Source: Pectobacterium sp013449375 (GTDB lineage: Bacteria > Pseudomonadota > Gammaproteobacteria > Enterobacterales > Enterobacteriaceae). From it: a DNA stretch of 64,000 nt. The DNA lies in NCBI RefSeq assembly GCF_048593165.1, contig NZ_CP184271.1, one strand, 5' to 3'. Positions 52,844-63,300 of this stretch are shown here, one piece after another. How positions within the stretch are numbered: position 1 is the first letter of the stretch; each line of letters opens with the position of its first letter. The notes beneath the pieces are model-generated. The model was not told where the DNA came from and searched no databases. It saw only the letters and a list, made by a program, of their open reading frames with translations. A program made the translations under genes and the position numbers.

Positions 52844-55657
52844 ATGAGTGACTATAAGACTACCCTGAACTTACCGGAAACAGGGTTCCCGATGCGTGGC
52901 GATCTGGCCAAGCGCGAACCTGACATGCTGAAACGTTGGTATGAGCAGGATCTGTACGGGATTATTCGCAATGCGAAGAAGGGAAAGAAGACTTTCATTC
53001 TGCACGATGGCCCTCCGTACGCGAATGGCAGTATTCATATTGGTCACTCAGTTAACAAGATTCTGAAAGATATTATCGTTAAATCGAAAGGCCTTTCTGG
53101 TTACGATTCCCCTTATGTGCCGGGCTGGGACTGCCACGGTCTGCCGATTGAACTGAAAGTAGAACAGCTGATCGGTAAGCCGGGTGAGAAAGTCAGCGCT
53201 GCGGAATTCCGCGCAGAGTGTCGCAAATATGCGGCAGAGCAGGTTGCCGGTCAGAAAGCCGACTTTATTCGTCTCGGCGTGCTGGGCGATTGGGATCGTC
53301 CTTACCTGACAATGGATTTCAAAACCGAAGCGAACATTATTCGTGCGCTGGGTCGCATCATTGAAAATGGTCACCTGCACAAGGGCGCCAAACCCGTTCA
53401 CTGGTGCGTAGACTGCGGTTCTTCACTGGCGGAAGCCGAAGTCGAATATTACGACAAAACCTCTCCATCCATTGATGTGGCATTTAACGCCAGCGACGTG
53501 GCAGCGGTATTAGCCAAGTTTGGTGTGAGTAGCGTAGAGGGCCCTGTTTCGCTGGTGATCTGGACGACGACGCCGTGGACGCTGCCAGCAAACCGTGCGA
53601 TCTCACTGAATGCGGAATTCGATTATCAACTGGTGCAAATTGACGGTCAGGCGCTGATTCTGGCTGCCGATCTGGTTGAAAGCGTGATGAAGCGCGTCGG
53701 CGTGACGCAGTGGAGCGTTCTGGGCGGCTGTAAAGGCGCGGATCTTGAACTGCTGCGTTTCAAACACCCGTTTCTGAACTTCGACGTCCCCGCCATTCTG
53801 GGCGAGCACGTGACGCTGGATGCGGGTACCGGTGCGGTGCATACCGCCGGTGGTCACGGTCCTGACGACTATGTGATCAGCCAGAAATACAATCTGGAAA
53901 TCGCTAATCCGGTTGGGCCGAACGGTTGTTACCTGAGCGGCACGTATCCTGAACTGGACGGCAAGTTCGTTTTTAAAGCCAACGATCTGATCGTTGAAAT
54001 TCTGCGTGAAAAAGGCATGTTGCTGCACGTAGAGAAATTACAGCACAGCTACCCGTGCTGCTGGCGTCATAAGTCGCCGATCATTTTCCGTGCTACGCCG
54101 CAATGGTTTGTCAGCATGGATCAGAAAGGCCTGCGTAAGCAGTCATTGTCTGAAATCAAAGGCGTGCAGTGGATCCCAGATTGGGGTCAGGCGCGTATCG
54201 AAGCGATGGTCGCCAACCGTCCTGACTGGTGTATCTCCCGTCAGCGTACCTGGGGCGTACCGATGTCGCTGTTCGTTAATAAAGAGACGGAAGAGCTGCA
54301 TCCGCGCACCGCTGAGCTGATTGAAGCCGTGGCCAAACGTGTTGAAGCCGACGGCATTCAGGCATGGTGGGATCTCGATCCGGCCGATATCTTGGGCGCA
54401 GACGCTGACAACTACGTCAAAGTGCCGGACACGTTGGACGTATGGTTTGATTCTGGATCGACGCACGCGTCTGTCGTGGATGTTCGCCCTGAATTCGGCG
54501 GCCACGCGGCGGATATGTATCTGGAAGGGTCTGACCAGCATCGTGGCTGGTTCATGTCTTCCTTGATGATCTCCACGGCGATCAAGGGCAAAGCCCCTTA
54601 CCGTCAGGTGCTGACTCACGGTTTCACCGTTGATGGTCAGGGCCGCAAAATGTCTAAATCGATCGGGAATACCGTGAGTCCGCAGGACGTGATGAATAAG
54701 CTGGGTGCTGATATTCTGCGTCTGTGGATCGGTTCAACGGATTACTCTGGTGAAATCGCCGTATCTGATGAGATCCTGAAACGTTCTGCTGATGCCTATC
54801 GTCGTATCCGTAACACCGCGCGTTTCTTGCTGGCTAACCTGAATGGGTTCGATCCACAGCAACATATGGTGAAACCAGAAGATATGGTGGTGCTGGATCG
54901 CTGGGCGGTCGGCCGTGCGAAAGCGGCGCAGGAAGAGATCCTCGATGCGTATGAAAGCTATGATTTCCACCGCGTAGTGCAACGCCTGATGCAGTTCTGC
55001 TCGATCGAAATGGGATCGTTCTATCTGGATATCATTAAAGATCGTCAGTACACGGCCAAAGGTGACAGCGTGGCACGCCGTAGCTGCCAGACTGCGCTAT
55101 ACCATATCTCAGAAGCGCTGGTACGCTGGATGGCACCGATTATGTCCTTCACCGCGGATGAGATCTGGAGCTATCTGCCGGGCGAGAGAGCACAGTATGT
55201 CTTTACCGAAGAGTGGTATGACGGTCTGTTCTCGCTGGATAGCGCAGAAACCATGAACGATGCGTTCTGGGCGGATATTCTGAAAGTGCGTAGCGAAGTG
55301 AACAAAGTCATCGAGCAAGCGCGTAATGACAAGCGCATCGGTGGTTCGTTGGAAGCTGCCGTCACGCTGTATGCTGATGCCAATTTGGTCGATAAATTGA
55401 ATCAGTTGCGTGATGAACTGCACTTTGCGCTGTTGACGTCAAAAGCGCTAGTTGAACGTTATGAAAATGCGCCGGATAGCGCGCAGGCAACGGAACTCAC
55501 CGGACTGAAAATTGCCTTAAGTGAGGCAGAAGGGCACAAGTGTCCACGCTGCTGGCATTACGAGACGGATATCGGTAGCAATGCCGATCATCCTGAAGTG
55601 TGTGGTCGCTGTGCGACTAATGTGGGCGGTAACGGCGAAGAGCGTAAATTTGTCTGA
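52844..55657 (+). CDS. ileS: Isoleucyl-tRNA synthetase
   Basis: A 937-residue class I synthetase. The HIGH motif lies in PPYANGSIHIGHSVNKIL, the KMSKS loop in GRKMSKSIGN. The editing domain is in the middle (about 200-400), and a C-terminal zinc site shows four cysteines (CPRCWHY and CGRCA). The size matches E. coli IleS. The lspA ATG overlaps its TGA. Confidence 0.99.
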   Translation: MSDYKTTLNLPETGFPMRGDLAKREPDMLKRWYEQDLYGIIRNAKKGKKTFILHDGPPYANGSIHIGHSVNKILKDIIVKSKGLSGYDSPYVPGWDCHGLPIELKVEQLIGKPGEKVSAAEFRAECRKYAAEQVAGQKADFIRLGVLGDWDRPYLTMDFKTEANIIRALGRIIENGHLHKGAKPVHWCVDCGSSLAEAEVEYYDKTSPSIDVAFNASDVAAVLAKFGVSSVEGPVSLVIWTTTPWTLPANRAISLNAEFDYQLVQIDGQALILAADLVESVMKRVGVTQWSVLGGCKGADLELLRFKHPFLNFDVPAILGEHVTLDAGTGAVHTAGGHGPDDYVISQKYNLEIANPVGPNGCYLSGTYPELDGKFVFKANDLIVEILREKGMLLHVEKLQHSYPCCWRHKSPIIFRATPQWFVSMDQKGLRKQSLSEIKGVQWIPDWGQARIEAMVANRPDWCISRQRTWGVPMSLFVNKETEELHPRTAELIEAVAKRVEADGIQAWWDLDPADILGADADNYVKVPDTLDVWFDSGSTHASVVDVRPEFGGHAADMYLEGSDQHRGWFMSSLMISTAIKGKAPYRQVLTHGFTVDGQGRKMSKSIGNTVSPQDVMNKLGADILRLWIGSTDYSGEIAVSDEILKRSADAYRRIRNTARFLLANLNGFDPQQHMVKPEDMVVLDRWAVGRAKAAQEEILDAYESYDFHRVVQRLMQFCSIEMGSFYLDIIKDRQYTAKGDSVARRSCQTALYHISEALVRWMAPIMSFTADEIWSYLPGERAQYVFTEEWYDGLFSLDSAETMNDAFWADILKVRSEVNKVIEQARNDKRIGGSLEAAVTLYADANLVDKLNQLRDELHFALLTSKALVERYENAPDSAQATELTGLKIALSEAEGHKCPRCWHYETDIGSNADHPEVCGRCATNVGGNGEERKFV

Positions 55658-56169
55658 TGAATAAGATCTGTTCAAGTGGACTGCGCTGGCTCTGGCTGGC
55701 GGTACTGGTTTTGGTTATCGATCTTGGCAGCAAACAGTGGATTCTGGCCCACTTTGCGCTGGGGGATACGCTGCCAGTGATGCCTTCCCTGAATCTGCAT
55801 TATGCCCGTAACTACGGCGCAGCGTTCAGCTTCCTGGCGGATAAAGGCGGCTGGCAACGCTGGTTCTTTGCCGGTATTGCGATTGCTATCGTGGTGGCGC
55901 TGTTGGTGATGATGTATCGCGGCAGCGTCAAACAGCGGTTGAATAACATTGCGTATTCGCTGATTATCGGCGGCGCATTGGGCAATCTGTTTGATCGGAC
56001 ATGGCATGGGTTTGTCGTCGATTTCATCGACTTCTATGTCGGCGACTGGCACTTTGCCACGTTTAACCTGGCTGATACCGCCATCTGTATTGGAGCAGCG
56101 CTCATTGTACTGGAAGGGTTTTTCAGTACGCATGATGATACTGATACCGTTAAGCAAAAGGGTCACTGA
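55657..56169 (+). CDS. lspA: Prolipoprotein signal peptidase (signal peptidase II)
   Basis: A 170-residue inner-membrane aspartic protease removing signal peptides from lipoproteins. Four membrane segments are seen. The catalytic aspartates lie in NLFDRTWHGFVVDFIDFY and FNLADTAICIGA, and NYGAAFSFLA is conserved. It is coupled by TGATG overlaps to ileS before and fkpB after, the standard enteric arrangement. Confidence 0.98.
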   Translation: MNKICSSGLRWLWLAVLVLVIDLGSKQWILAHFALGDTLPVMPSLNLHYARNYGAAFSFLADKGGWQRWFFAGIAIAIVVALLVMMYRGSVKQRLNNIAYSLIIGGALGNLFDRTWHGFVVDFIDFYVGDWHFATFNLADTAICIGAALIVLEGFFSTHDDTDTVKQKGH

Positions 56170-56642
56170 TGTCCGAGACTGTGCAGCACAACAGCGCGCT
56201 GCTGGTGCATTTTATTCTCACGCTGGAGGATGGCTCCATTGCCGAGTCTACGCGTGAGCGCGGCAAACCAGCGCTGTTCCGCCTTGGCGATAGCAGCCTG
56301 TCTGATGCGCTGGAACAAAATCTGTTGGGATTGAAGCGTGGCGATAAACGCAAGTTTACGCTGCCGCCGGAGTCGGCCTTTGGGCCGACCAATCCGAACC
56401 TGATCCAATTCTTCCTGCGTCGTGATTTCGCTCAGACCGGTGTGCCGGATGTGGGCACCATCATGCTGTTCAGTGGTGTTGCCGGAAATGATATGCCGGG
56501 GATTATCCGTGATGTGACCGAGGAATCGGTCACTGTGGATTTCAATCACCCTCTATCCGGTCAGGCGATTACCTTCGATCTCGACGTGCTGGATATCGAT
56601 CCCGTACAACAGGAGGTGGCTCATGCAGATCCTGCTGGCTAA
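56169..56642 (+). CDS. fkpB: FKBP-type peptidyl-prolyl isomerase FkpB (SlpA)
   Basis: A 157-residue cytoplasmic FKBP with an inserted flap (IF) domain, acting as isomerase and chaperone. The features are HFILTLEDGSIAESTRERG, RFTLPPESAFGP-like KFTLPPESAFGPTNPNLIQF, and the ending FDLDVLDIDPVQ. It is slightly longer than the E. coli protein. It overlaps ispH by 20 nt. Confidence 0.96.
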   Translation: MSETVQHNSALLVHFILTLEDGSIAESTRERGKPALFRLGDSSLSDALEQNLLGLKRGDKRKFTLPPESAFGPTNPNLIQFFLRRDFAQTGVPDVGTIMLFSGVAGNDMPGIIRDVTEESVTVDFNHPLSGQAITFDLDVLDIDPVQQEVAHADPAG

Positions 56643-57573
56643 TCCACGCGGCTTTTGTGCCGGTGTCGATCGTGCTATCAGCATTGTGGAACGTGCGCTA
56701 GAGCTGTTTGGTACGCCGATCTACGTCCGTCATGAAGTGGTGCATAACCGCTATGTGGTTAACGGATTACGCGAACGTGGCGCCATTTTTATTGAGCAGA
56801 TTGAAGACGTGCCGGACGGCGCGATTCTGATTTTCTCGGCGCATGGTGTTTCGCAAGCGGTACGGAATGAAGCAAAAAATCGTGACCTGACGGTATTTGA
56901 TGCCACCTGCCCACTGGTAACCAAAGTACATATGGAAGTGGCCAGAGCCAGTAAGAAAGGTATAGAAGCGATTCTTATTGGTCATGCCGGACACCCTGAA
57001 GTTGAAGGGACGATGGGTCAGTACAGCAATGCGGATGGTGGCATGTATCTGGTGGAATCCCCCGAGGATGTCTGGCAGCTACAGGTAAAAGATGAAAGCA
57101 ACCTGTGTTTTATGACACAAACCACGCTGTCAGTTGATGATACCTATGCGGTGATTGATGCGCTGCGTGAGCGTTTCCCACAGATTGTCGGTCCGCGTAA
57201 AGATGATATCTGTTATGCCACGACCAATCGTCAGGAAGCCGTTCGCCATTTATCGGATAAAGCGGATGTCGTGTTTGTTGTGGGCTCTAAAAACTCCTCA
57301 AACTCTAACCGTCTTGCTGAATTGGCGCAGAGAGCAGGTAAAGCGGCTTATCTGATTGATTCAGCAGAAGATATCCAAGAGTCATGGGTAGAAGGTGCTT
57401 CGCATGTTGGGGTAACCGCAGGCGCATCCGCACCGGATATCCTAGTACAACAGGTGATTCAGCGTTTGAAAGCGTTGGGCGGCAAGGTTGCCGTTGAAAT
57501 GCAGGGACGTGAAGAAAACATTGTCTTTGAAGTGCCGAAAGAGCTGCGTGTTGAAGTCAAACAGGTAGATTAA
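56623..57573 (+). CDS. ispH: 4-hydroxy-3-methylbut-2-enyl diphosphate reductase
   Basis: A 316-residue iron-sulfur enzyme making IPP and DMAPP in the last step of the MEP isoprenoid pathway. The three cluster cysteines are visible in NPRGFCAGVDRAI, DATCPLVTKVHMEV and DDICYATTNRQEAV-type context (CYATTNRQ). Also conserved are HEVVHNRYVV and TAGASAPD. Length equals E. coli IspH. It ends the ribF cluster. Confidence 0.98.
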   Translation: MQILLANPRGFCAGVDRAISIVERALELFGTPIYVRHEVVHNRYVVNGLRERGAIFIEQIEDVPDGAILIFSAHGVSQAVRNEAKNRDLTVFDATCPLVTKVHMEVARASKKGIEAILIGHAGHPEVEGTMGQYSNADGGMYLVESPEDVWQLQVKDESNLCFMTQTTLSVDDTYAVIDALRERFPQIVGPRKDDICYATTNRQEAVRHLSDKADVVFVVGSKNSSNSNRLAELAQRAGKAAYLIDSAEDIQESWVEGASHVGVTAGASAPDILVQQVIQRLKALGGKVAVEMQGREENIVFEVPKELRVEVKQVD

Positions 57574-57912
57574 TGTTGTTTCTGCGGTAGGGTTTCCGCT
57601 CTACCGCTGTTATTCCTCTCTGTATTCTCCCTTCCTGTATTCACTCATGAAAATGTTAATGCATAAAAATGAATTTTTATGCGTTATGTCATGTGGTTTA
57701 TTTTTGACCTTCTCGGCATGTCTTCAAACGCCTCACGGTTTTTTATCGCTTCCAGACGCGATTCTGCTGTCTGCGGTGAGACAGTTTTGCTGATTTTCTG
57801 CGGCTTCAAACAGTATTTTCTAATCTGGTGGTAAATCCGCTGGCGATAGTGCGCAGTGCCCGTTAACCTGATGTTATTTTTATGTCGTCAGGATCAAAAA
57901 GAGAGAGACATT
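57574..57912. other. Intergenic region between ispH and dapB
   Basis: A 339-bp gap. GCGGTAG/CTACCGC (57584-57607) just after ispH is a terminator-like hairpin without a clear T run. A striking palindrome at 57661-57682 is entered separately. The dapB promoter should lie in the AT-rich part that follows. No gene is supported. Confidence 0.5.
57661..57682. promoter_or_regulatory. 22-bp perfect palindrome upstream of dapB
   Basis: GCATAAAAAT-GA-ATTTTTATGC has perfect 10-bp arms, and further matching bases lie outside after one mismatch. It lies 230 nt before the dapB start. One half overlaps a sequence similar to an ARG box (TGAATTTTTATGCG). It may be an operator for dapB or an unmapped transcript. 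Confidence 0.4.
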
Positions 57913-58734
57913 ATGAAGGATTCATCCATCCGTATTGCGGTTGTCGGCGCGGGCGGCCGTATGGGACGCCAGCTGATTCAGGCCATCGAGCAAATGGACG
58001 GCGTGGTATTGGGCGCGGCGCTGGAACGTTCTGGTTCGTCTCTGCTCGGCAGCGATGCCGGCGAACTCGCTGGGCTGGGTAAAAACGGTATTACCGTGAA
58101 TGAAAGCCTGGATGTCGTGCAGAATGATTTCGATATTTTGATCGATTTCACTCGCCCGGAAGGCACATTAGCGCATCTGGCCTTTTGCCGTCAGCACCGT
58201 AAGGGCATGATTATTGGGACAACCGGTTTTGATGACGCAGGGAAGGCGGCGATTAAGCAGGCTGCGCAGGATATCGGGATTGTGTTTGCAGCGAACTTCA
58301 GCGTTGGCGTTAATGTCATGCTGAAGCTGCTGGAAAAAGCGGCCAAGGTCATGGGCGATTATACTGATATCGAAATCATTGAAGCACATCACCGGCATAA
58401 GGTGGATGCGCCGTCTGGTACCGCGCTGGCAATGGGCGAAGCGATTGCCGATGCGCTGGGGCGCGATCTGAAATCCTGTGCCGTGTATGCGCGTGAAGGT
58501 CATACCGGCGAACGCGATCCGAAAAGCATTGGTTTTGCGACCGTGCGAGCGGGCGATATTGTCGGTGAACATACGGCGATGTTTGCGGATATTGGCGAAC
58601 GTGTTGAGATTACCCATAAGGCATCCAGCCGCATGACGTTTGCTAATGGTGCGGTAAGAGCGGCTATTTGGATTAGTTCGAAAGAAAGCGGTGTTTTTGA
58701 TATGAGAGATGTGCTTTCTCTGGATGATTTATAG
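57913..58734 (+). CDS. dapB: 4-hydroxy-tetrahydrodipicolinate reductase
   Basis: A 273-residue NAD(P)H-dependent enzyme of the lysine and diaminopimelate pathway, same length as in E. coli. The nucleotide-binding motif IAVVGAGGRMGRQLIQ opens the protein, and the conserved EAHHRHKVDAPSGTALAMG carries the catalytic histidines and lysine. The ATG at 57913 has GAGAGAG upstream; the frame opens 19 codons earlier without support. Confidence 0.98.
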   Translation: MKDSSIRIAVVGAGGRMGRQLIQAIEQMDGVVLGAALERSGSSLLGSDAGELAGLGKNGITVNESLDVVQNDFDILIDFTRPEGTLAHLAFCRQHRKGMIIGTTGFDDAGKAAIKQAAQDIGIVFAANFSVGVNVMLKLLEKAAKVMGDYTDIEIIEAHHRHKVDAPSGTALAMGEAIADALGRDLKSCAVYAREGHTGERDPKSIGFATVRAGDIVGEHTAMFADIGERVEITHKASSRMTFANGAVRAAIWISSKESGVFDMRDVLSLDDL

Positions 58735-58768
58735 TTTTTAACTGTTTATAAATAATCATATCATACTG

Positions 58769-58804
58769 ATAAAGGTGGTTATTTTAATGATCACCTTTAT
58801 TTTT
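58769..58804 (+). terminator. dapB terminator
   Basis: ATAAAGGTG pairs with CACCTTTAT (14-nt interior that can partly pair), followed by T-rich sequence. Confidence 0.7.
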
Positions 58805-59132
58805 ACTGGTTACGTTTTAATTTATTCTCTTTGTATATTTTTATTCGTGTTTTGTTCGGTTTTTTAGCGGCAATACTTCCCCTTTACTCCTGAAATGTCC
58901 TTTGCTGGTGATTTGTTATCCTTATTTTAACAATGTTGCCTCGCAACCGTTTACTTACCTAAGTTGATGTGGTTTTTTACGTCAGTGGGCAGCGATTTAT
59001 TTCGGAAAGCATAAAAATAAGAGAAAAAAAGCGGTTTGGGTAGACAATCAGGAAGACCATCATTAAAATGCGCCCAATTTGCCAAAAATTGGCCTTACAG
59101 GTAGTTTTTGCATTGATTTAGTGGCTCGAATC

Positions 59133-59146
59133 TGAATTAATATGCA
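59133..59146. promoter_or_regulatory. ARG box (ArgR site) for carAB
   Basis: TGAATTAATATGCA matches the ARG box core TGAATWWWWATTCA at 13 of 14 positions and lies 33 nt before the carA start. Arginine repression of carAB through ArgR is known in enterics. A second, weaker box should lie about 21 bp upstream but is poorly matched. Confidence 0.75.
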
Positions 59147-59179
59147 AATAACGTGATTGTTTATTCCTTGGAGGGTGTT

Positions 59180-60328
59180 TTGATTAAGTCAGCGCTATTG
59201 GTTCTGGAAGACGGAACCCAATTCCACGGTCGGGCCATTGGGGCAGAAGGATCGGCAGTGGGGGAAGTGGTCTTCAATACGTCGATGACCGGTTATCAAG
59301 AAATCCTTACTGATCCTTCCTATTCCCGCCAGATTGTCACTCTCACTTATCCCCATATCGGTAATGTCGGCGCCAATGCCAACGATGAAGAATCCCCCTC
59401 TGTACAGGCTCAAGGTCTGGTTATTCGCGATTTACCTCTGATTGCCAGCAATTACCGTAGTGAAGAAAGCCTGTCTGAATACCTCAAGCGCAACAACATC
59501 GTCGCCATTGCTGATATTGATACCCGTAAATTAACCCGTCTGCTGCGTGAAAAAGGCGCGCAGAATGGCTGCATCATCGCGGGCGATGCACCAGATGCCG
59601 CTGTCGCACTGGAGAAAGCGAAAGCCTTCCCAGGGTTGAAGGGCATGGATCTGGCAAAAGAAGTGACGACGGCAGAAAGCTACAGCTGGTTACAGGGAAG
59701 CTGGACGCTGGAAGGTGAATTGCCTGCGGCGAAAAATGAAAGTGAACTGCCTTACCACGTTGTGGCGTATGACTACGGTGTGAAACGCAACATTTTACGT
59801 ATGCTGGTGGATCGCGGCTGCCGCCTGACGGTGGTTCCGGCGCAGACGCCGGCTGAAGATGTGCTGAAGTTGAATCCAGACGGTATTTTCCTTTCTAACG
59901 GCCCGGGCGACCCAGAGCCGTGTGACTACGCGATTCGCGCGATCAAAACCTTCTTGGAAACCGATATTCCGGTATTCGGTATCTGCTTGGGTCACCAACT
60001 GCTGGCGCTGGCAAGCGGTGCGAAGACCATCAAAATGAAGCTGGGTCACCACGGTGGCAACCATCCGGTAAAAGATCTGGATAACAACTGCGTGATGATT
60101 ACCGCACAGAACCACGGCTTTGCGGTGGATGAAGATAATCTGCCTGACACGCTGCGCGTCACGCACAAATCCCTGTTTGATCACACGGTTCAGGGGATTC
60201 ACCGCACGGATAAGCCAGCGTTCAGCTTCCAAGGGCACCCAGAAGCGAGCCCTGGCCCGCATGATGCTGCGCCGCTGTTCGACCACTTTATTGACTTGAT
60301 TCAGACTTACCGTTCTTCCGCTAAATAA
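59180..60328 (+). CDS. carA: Carbamoyl-phosphate synthase small subunit, TTG start
   Basis: A 382-residue glutamine amidotransferase subunit that supplies ammonia for carbamoyl phosphate. It starts at TTG (59180) after a strong GGAGGG, giving IKSALLVLEDGTQFHG as in E. coli CarA, which has the same length. The C-terminal class I amidotransferase domain has the nucleophile cysteine in PVFGICLGHQLLALASG and the catalytic His/Glu in FQGHPEASPGPHDA. It forms an operon with carB, 14 nt downstream. Confidence 0.98.
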   Translation: MIKSALLVLEDGTQFHGRAIGAEGSAVGEVVFNTSMTGYQEILTDPSYSRQIVTLTYPHIGNVGANANDEESPSVQAQGLVIRDLPLIASNYRSEESLSEYLKRNNIVAIADIDTRKLTRLLREKGAQNGCIIAGDAPDAAVALEKAKAFPGLKGMDLAKEVTTAESYSWLQGSWTLEGELPAAKNESELPYHVVAYDYGVKRNILRMLVDRGCRLTVVPAQTPAEDVLKLNPDGIFLSNGPGDPEPCDYAIRAIKTFLETDIPVFGICLGHQLLALASGAKTIKMKLGHHGGNHPVKDLDNNCVMITAQNHGFAVDEDNLPDTLRVTHKSLFDHTVQGIHRTDKPAFSFQGHPEASPGPHDAAPLFDHFIDLIQTYRSSAK

Positions 60329-60342
60329 TCAGGAGCGAGACA

Positions 60343-63300
60343 ATGCCAAAACGTACAGATATTAAAAGCATCCTGATTCTGGGCGCCGGCCCGATTGTTA
60401 TCGGCCAGGCGTGTGAGTTTGACTACTCGGGTGCACAAGCCTGTAAAGCGCTGCGTGAAGAGGGTTACCGCGTTATTCTGGTGAACTCCAACCCAGCAAC
60501 CATCATGACTGACCCAGAAATGGCCGATGCGACCTACATCGAGCCGATTCACTGGGAAGTGGTGCGTAAAATCATTGAAAAAGAGCGTCCAGATGCGGTG
60601 CTGCCGACGATGGGCGGCCAGACCGCGCTGAACTGTGCGCTGGAGCTGGAACGTCAGGGCGTGCTGGCCGAGTTCGGCGTCACCATGATTGGTGCAACGG
60701 CGGATGCGATTGATAAGGCAGAAGATCGTCGCCGCTTTGACGTCGCGATGAAGAAGATTGGTCTGGACACCGCGCGTTCCGGTATTGCGCACACGATGGA
60801 AGAAGCGCTCGCCGTGGCGGCTGATGTGGGCTTCCCGTGCATCATCCGTCCTTCCTTCACGATGGGCGGTACCGGTGGCGGTATCGCGTACAACCGCGAA
60901 GAGTTTGAAGAGATCTGCGAACGCGGGCTGGATCTTTCGCCAACCAAAGAACTGCTGATTGATGAATCGCTGATCGGTTGGAAAGAGTACGAGATGGAAG
61001 TGGTGCGTGATAAGAACGACAACTGCATCATCGTCTGCTCCATCGAAAACTTCGATGCGATGGGGATCCACACCGGTGACTCCATCACCGTCGCACCTGC
61101 ACAAACGCTGACCGATAAAGAATATCAAATCATGCGTAACGCTTCGATGGCGGTACTGCGTGAAATCGGCGTAGAAACCGGTGGTTCTAACGTCCAGTTC
61201 TCGGTGAACCCGAAAACCGGTCGTCTGATTGTTATCGAAATGAACCCGCGCGTATCGCGTTCTTCCGCACTGGCTTCTAAAGCGACGGGCTTCCCGATTG
61301 CAAAAATCGCAGCCAAGCTAGCGGTGGGCTACACGCTCGATGAACTGATGAACGACATCACTGGTGGCCGTACGCCAGCGTCCTTCGAACCGGCTATCGA
61401 CTACGTTGTCACCAAGATCCCACGTTTCAACTTCGAGAAATTCGCCGGTGCCAACGACCGTCTGACCACGCAGATGAAATCGGTGGGTGAAGTGATGGCA
61501 ATTGGTCGCACACAGCAGGAATCCTTGCAAAAAGCGCTGCGTGGGCTGGAAGTGGGCGCAACGGGCTTCGATCCGAAAGTCGATTTAGACGACCCAGAAG
61601 CGCTGACCAAAATTCGCCGTGAGTTGAAAGATGCCGGTGCCGAGCGTATCTGGTACATCGCCGATGCCTTCCGTGCAGGGATGTCGGTCGATGGTGTCTT
61701 TAACCTGACTAACGTCGATCGCTGGTTCTTGGTGCAAATTGAAGAACTGGTACGTCTGGAAGAGCAAGTGGCAGAAAAAGGCGCCACCGCGCTGGATGCC
61801 GACTTCCTGCGTATGCTGAAGCGTAAAGGCTTTGCCGATGCGCGTCTGGCGAAGTTAGCTGGCGTGGCGGAAAGCGAAATTCGCAAACTGCGCGATAAGT
61901 TCGATCTGCACCCGGTGTACAAGCGTGTCGATACCTGTGCGGCAGAATTCGCAACCGATACGGCTTACATGTACTCCACGTATGAAGAAGAGTGTGAAGC
62001 GAATCCGAGTCAGGATCGTGACAAGATCATCGTACTGGGCGGCGGACCAAACCGTATTGGCCAAGGGATCGAATTTGACTACTGCTGCGTCCACGCTTCT
62101 CTGGCGCTGCGTGAAGATGGCTATGAAACCATCATGGTCAACTGTAACCCTGAAACGGTTTCAACCGACTATGACACATCTGACCGTCTGTACTTCGAGC
62201 CGGTAACGTTTGAAGACGTGCTGGAAATTGTCCGTATCGAGAAGCCGAAAGGCGTTATCGTGCAGTACGGTGGTCAGACGCCGCTGAAACTGGCGCGCGC
62301 GCTGGAAGCGGCAGGCGTGCCGGTGATCGGTACTAGCCCGGATGCGATTGACCGGGCAGAAGACCGTGAGCGTTTCCAACAGGCTGTTAACCGTCTGGGG
62401 CTGAAGCAACCTGCTAACGCGACGGTAGCGACGATTGAGCAGGCGGTAGAAAAAGCGCGTGGCATCGGTTACCCGCTGGTTGTGCGTCCTTCTTATGTTC
62501 TGGGCGGCCGCGCGATGGAAATCGTGTATGACGAAATTGACCTGCGTCGTTACTTCCAGACCGCCGTTAGCGTGTCCAACGATGCGCCAGTGTTGTTAGA
62601 CCGCTTCCTTGACGATGCTATCGAAGTCGATGTTGATGCGATCTGTGATGGTGAACGTGTACTGATTGGCGGCATTATGGAGCACATTGAGCAGGCTGGG
62701 GTTCACTCCGGTGACTCGGCGTGTTCACTGCCAGCCTACACGCTGAGCAAAGAGATTCAGGACGTGATGCGTCAGCAGGTTGAAAAACTGGCGTTTGAAC
62801 TCTGCGTGCGCGGCCTGATGAACGTGCAGTTCGCGGTGAAGGATAATGAAGTTTATCTGATTGAAGTGAACCCGCGTGCGGCACGTACCGTACCGTTTGT
62901 CTCGAAAGCGACGGGCGTTCCGCTGGCGAAAGTCGCGGCACGCGTGATGGCAGGCAAAACGCTGGCTGAACAGGGCGTCACCAAAGAGATTATCCCGCCG
63001 TACTACTCAGTCAAAGAAGTGGTGCTGCCGTTTAACAAATTCCCAGGCGTTGACCCGATTCTGGGGCCAGAAATGCGTTCGACCGGTGAAGTGATGGGCG
63101 TTGGCCGCACGTTTGCTGAAGCGTTTGCCAAAGCGATGCTGGGTAGCAATTCGCACATGAAGAAGACCGGACGCGCGCTGCTGTCGGTACGTGAAGGCGA
63201 TAAGGCTCGCGTGGTCGATCTCGCGGCCAAGCTGCTGAAGCACGGTTTCGAACTGGATGCAACGCACGGCACGGCGATTGAACTGGGTGAAGCGGGTATT

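Larger units (their letters stand above)
58735..59179. other. carAB regulatory region
   Basis: A 445-bp AT-rich gap between dapB and carA. It starts with the dapB terminator and ends with an ARG box next to the carA start. E. coli carA has two tandem promoters over a similar distance, controlled by pyrimidines upstream and arginine downstream; the layout here is compatible. CCAATTT/AAATTGG arms at 59068-59085 form another small inverted repeat. Confidence 0.55.

Noticed and set aside
60307..61128. 273-codon minus-strand open frame opposite carB
   Set aside because: Antisense shadow of a highly conserved gene, without ribosome site or family features.
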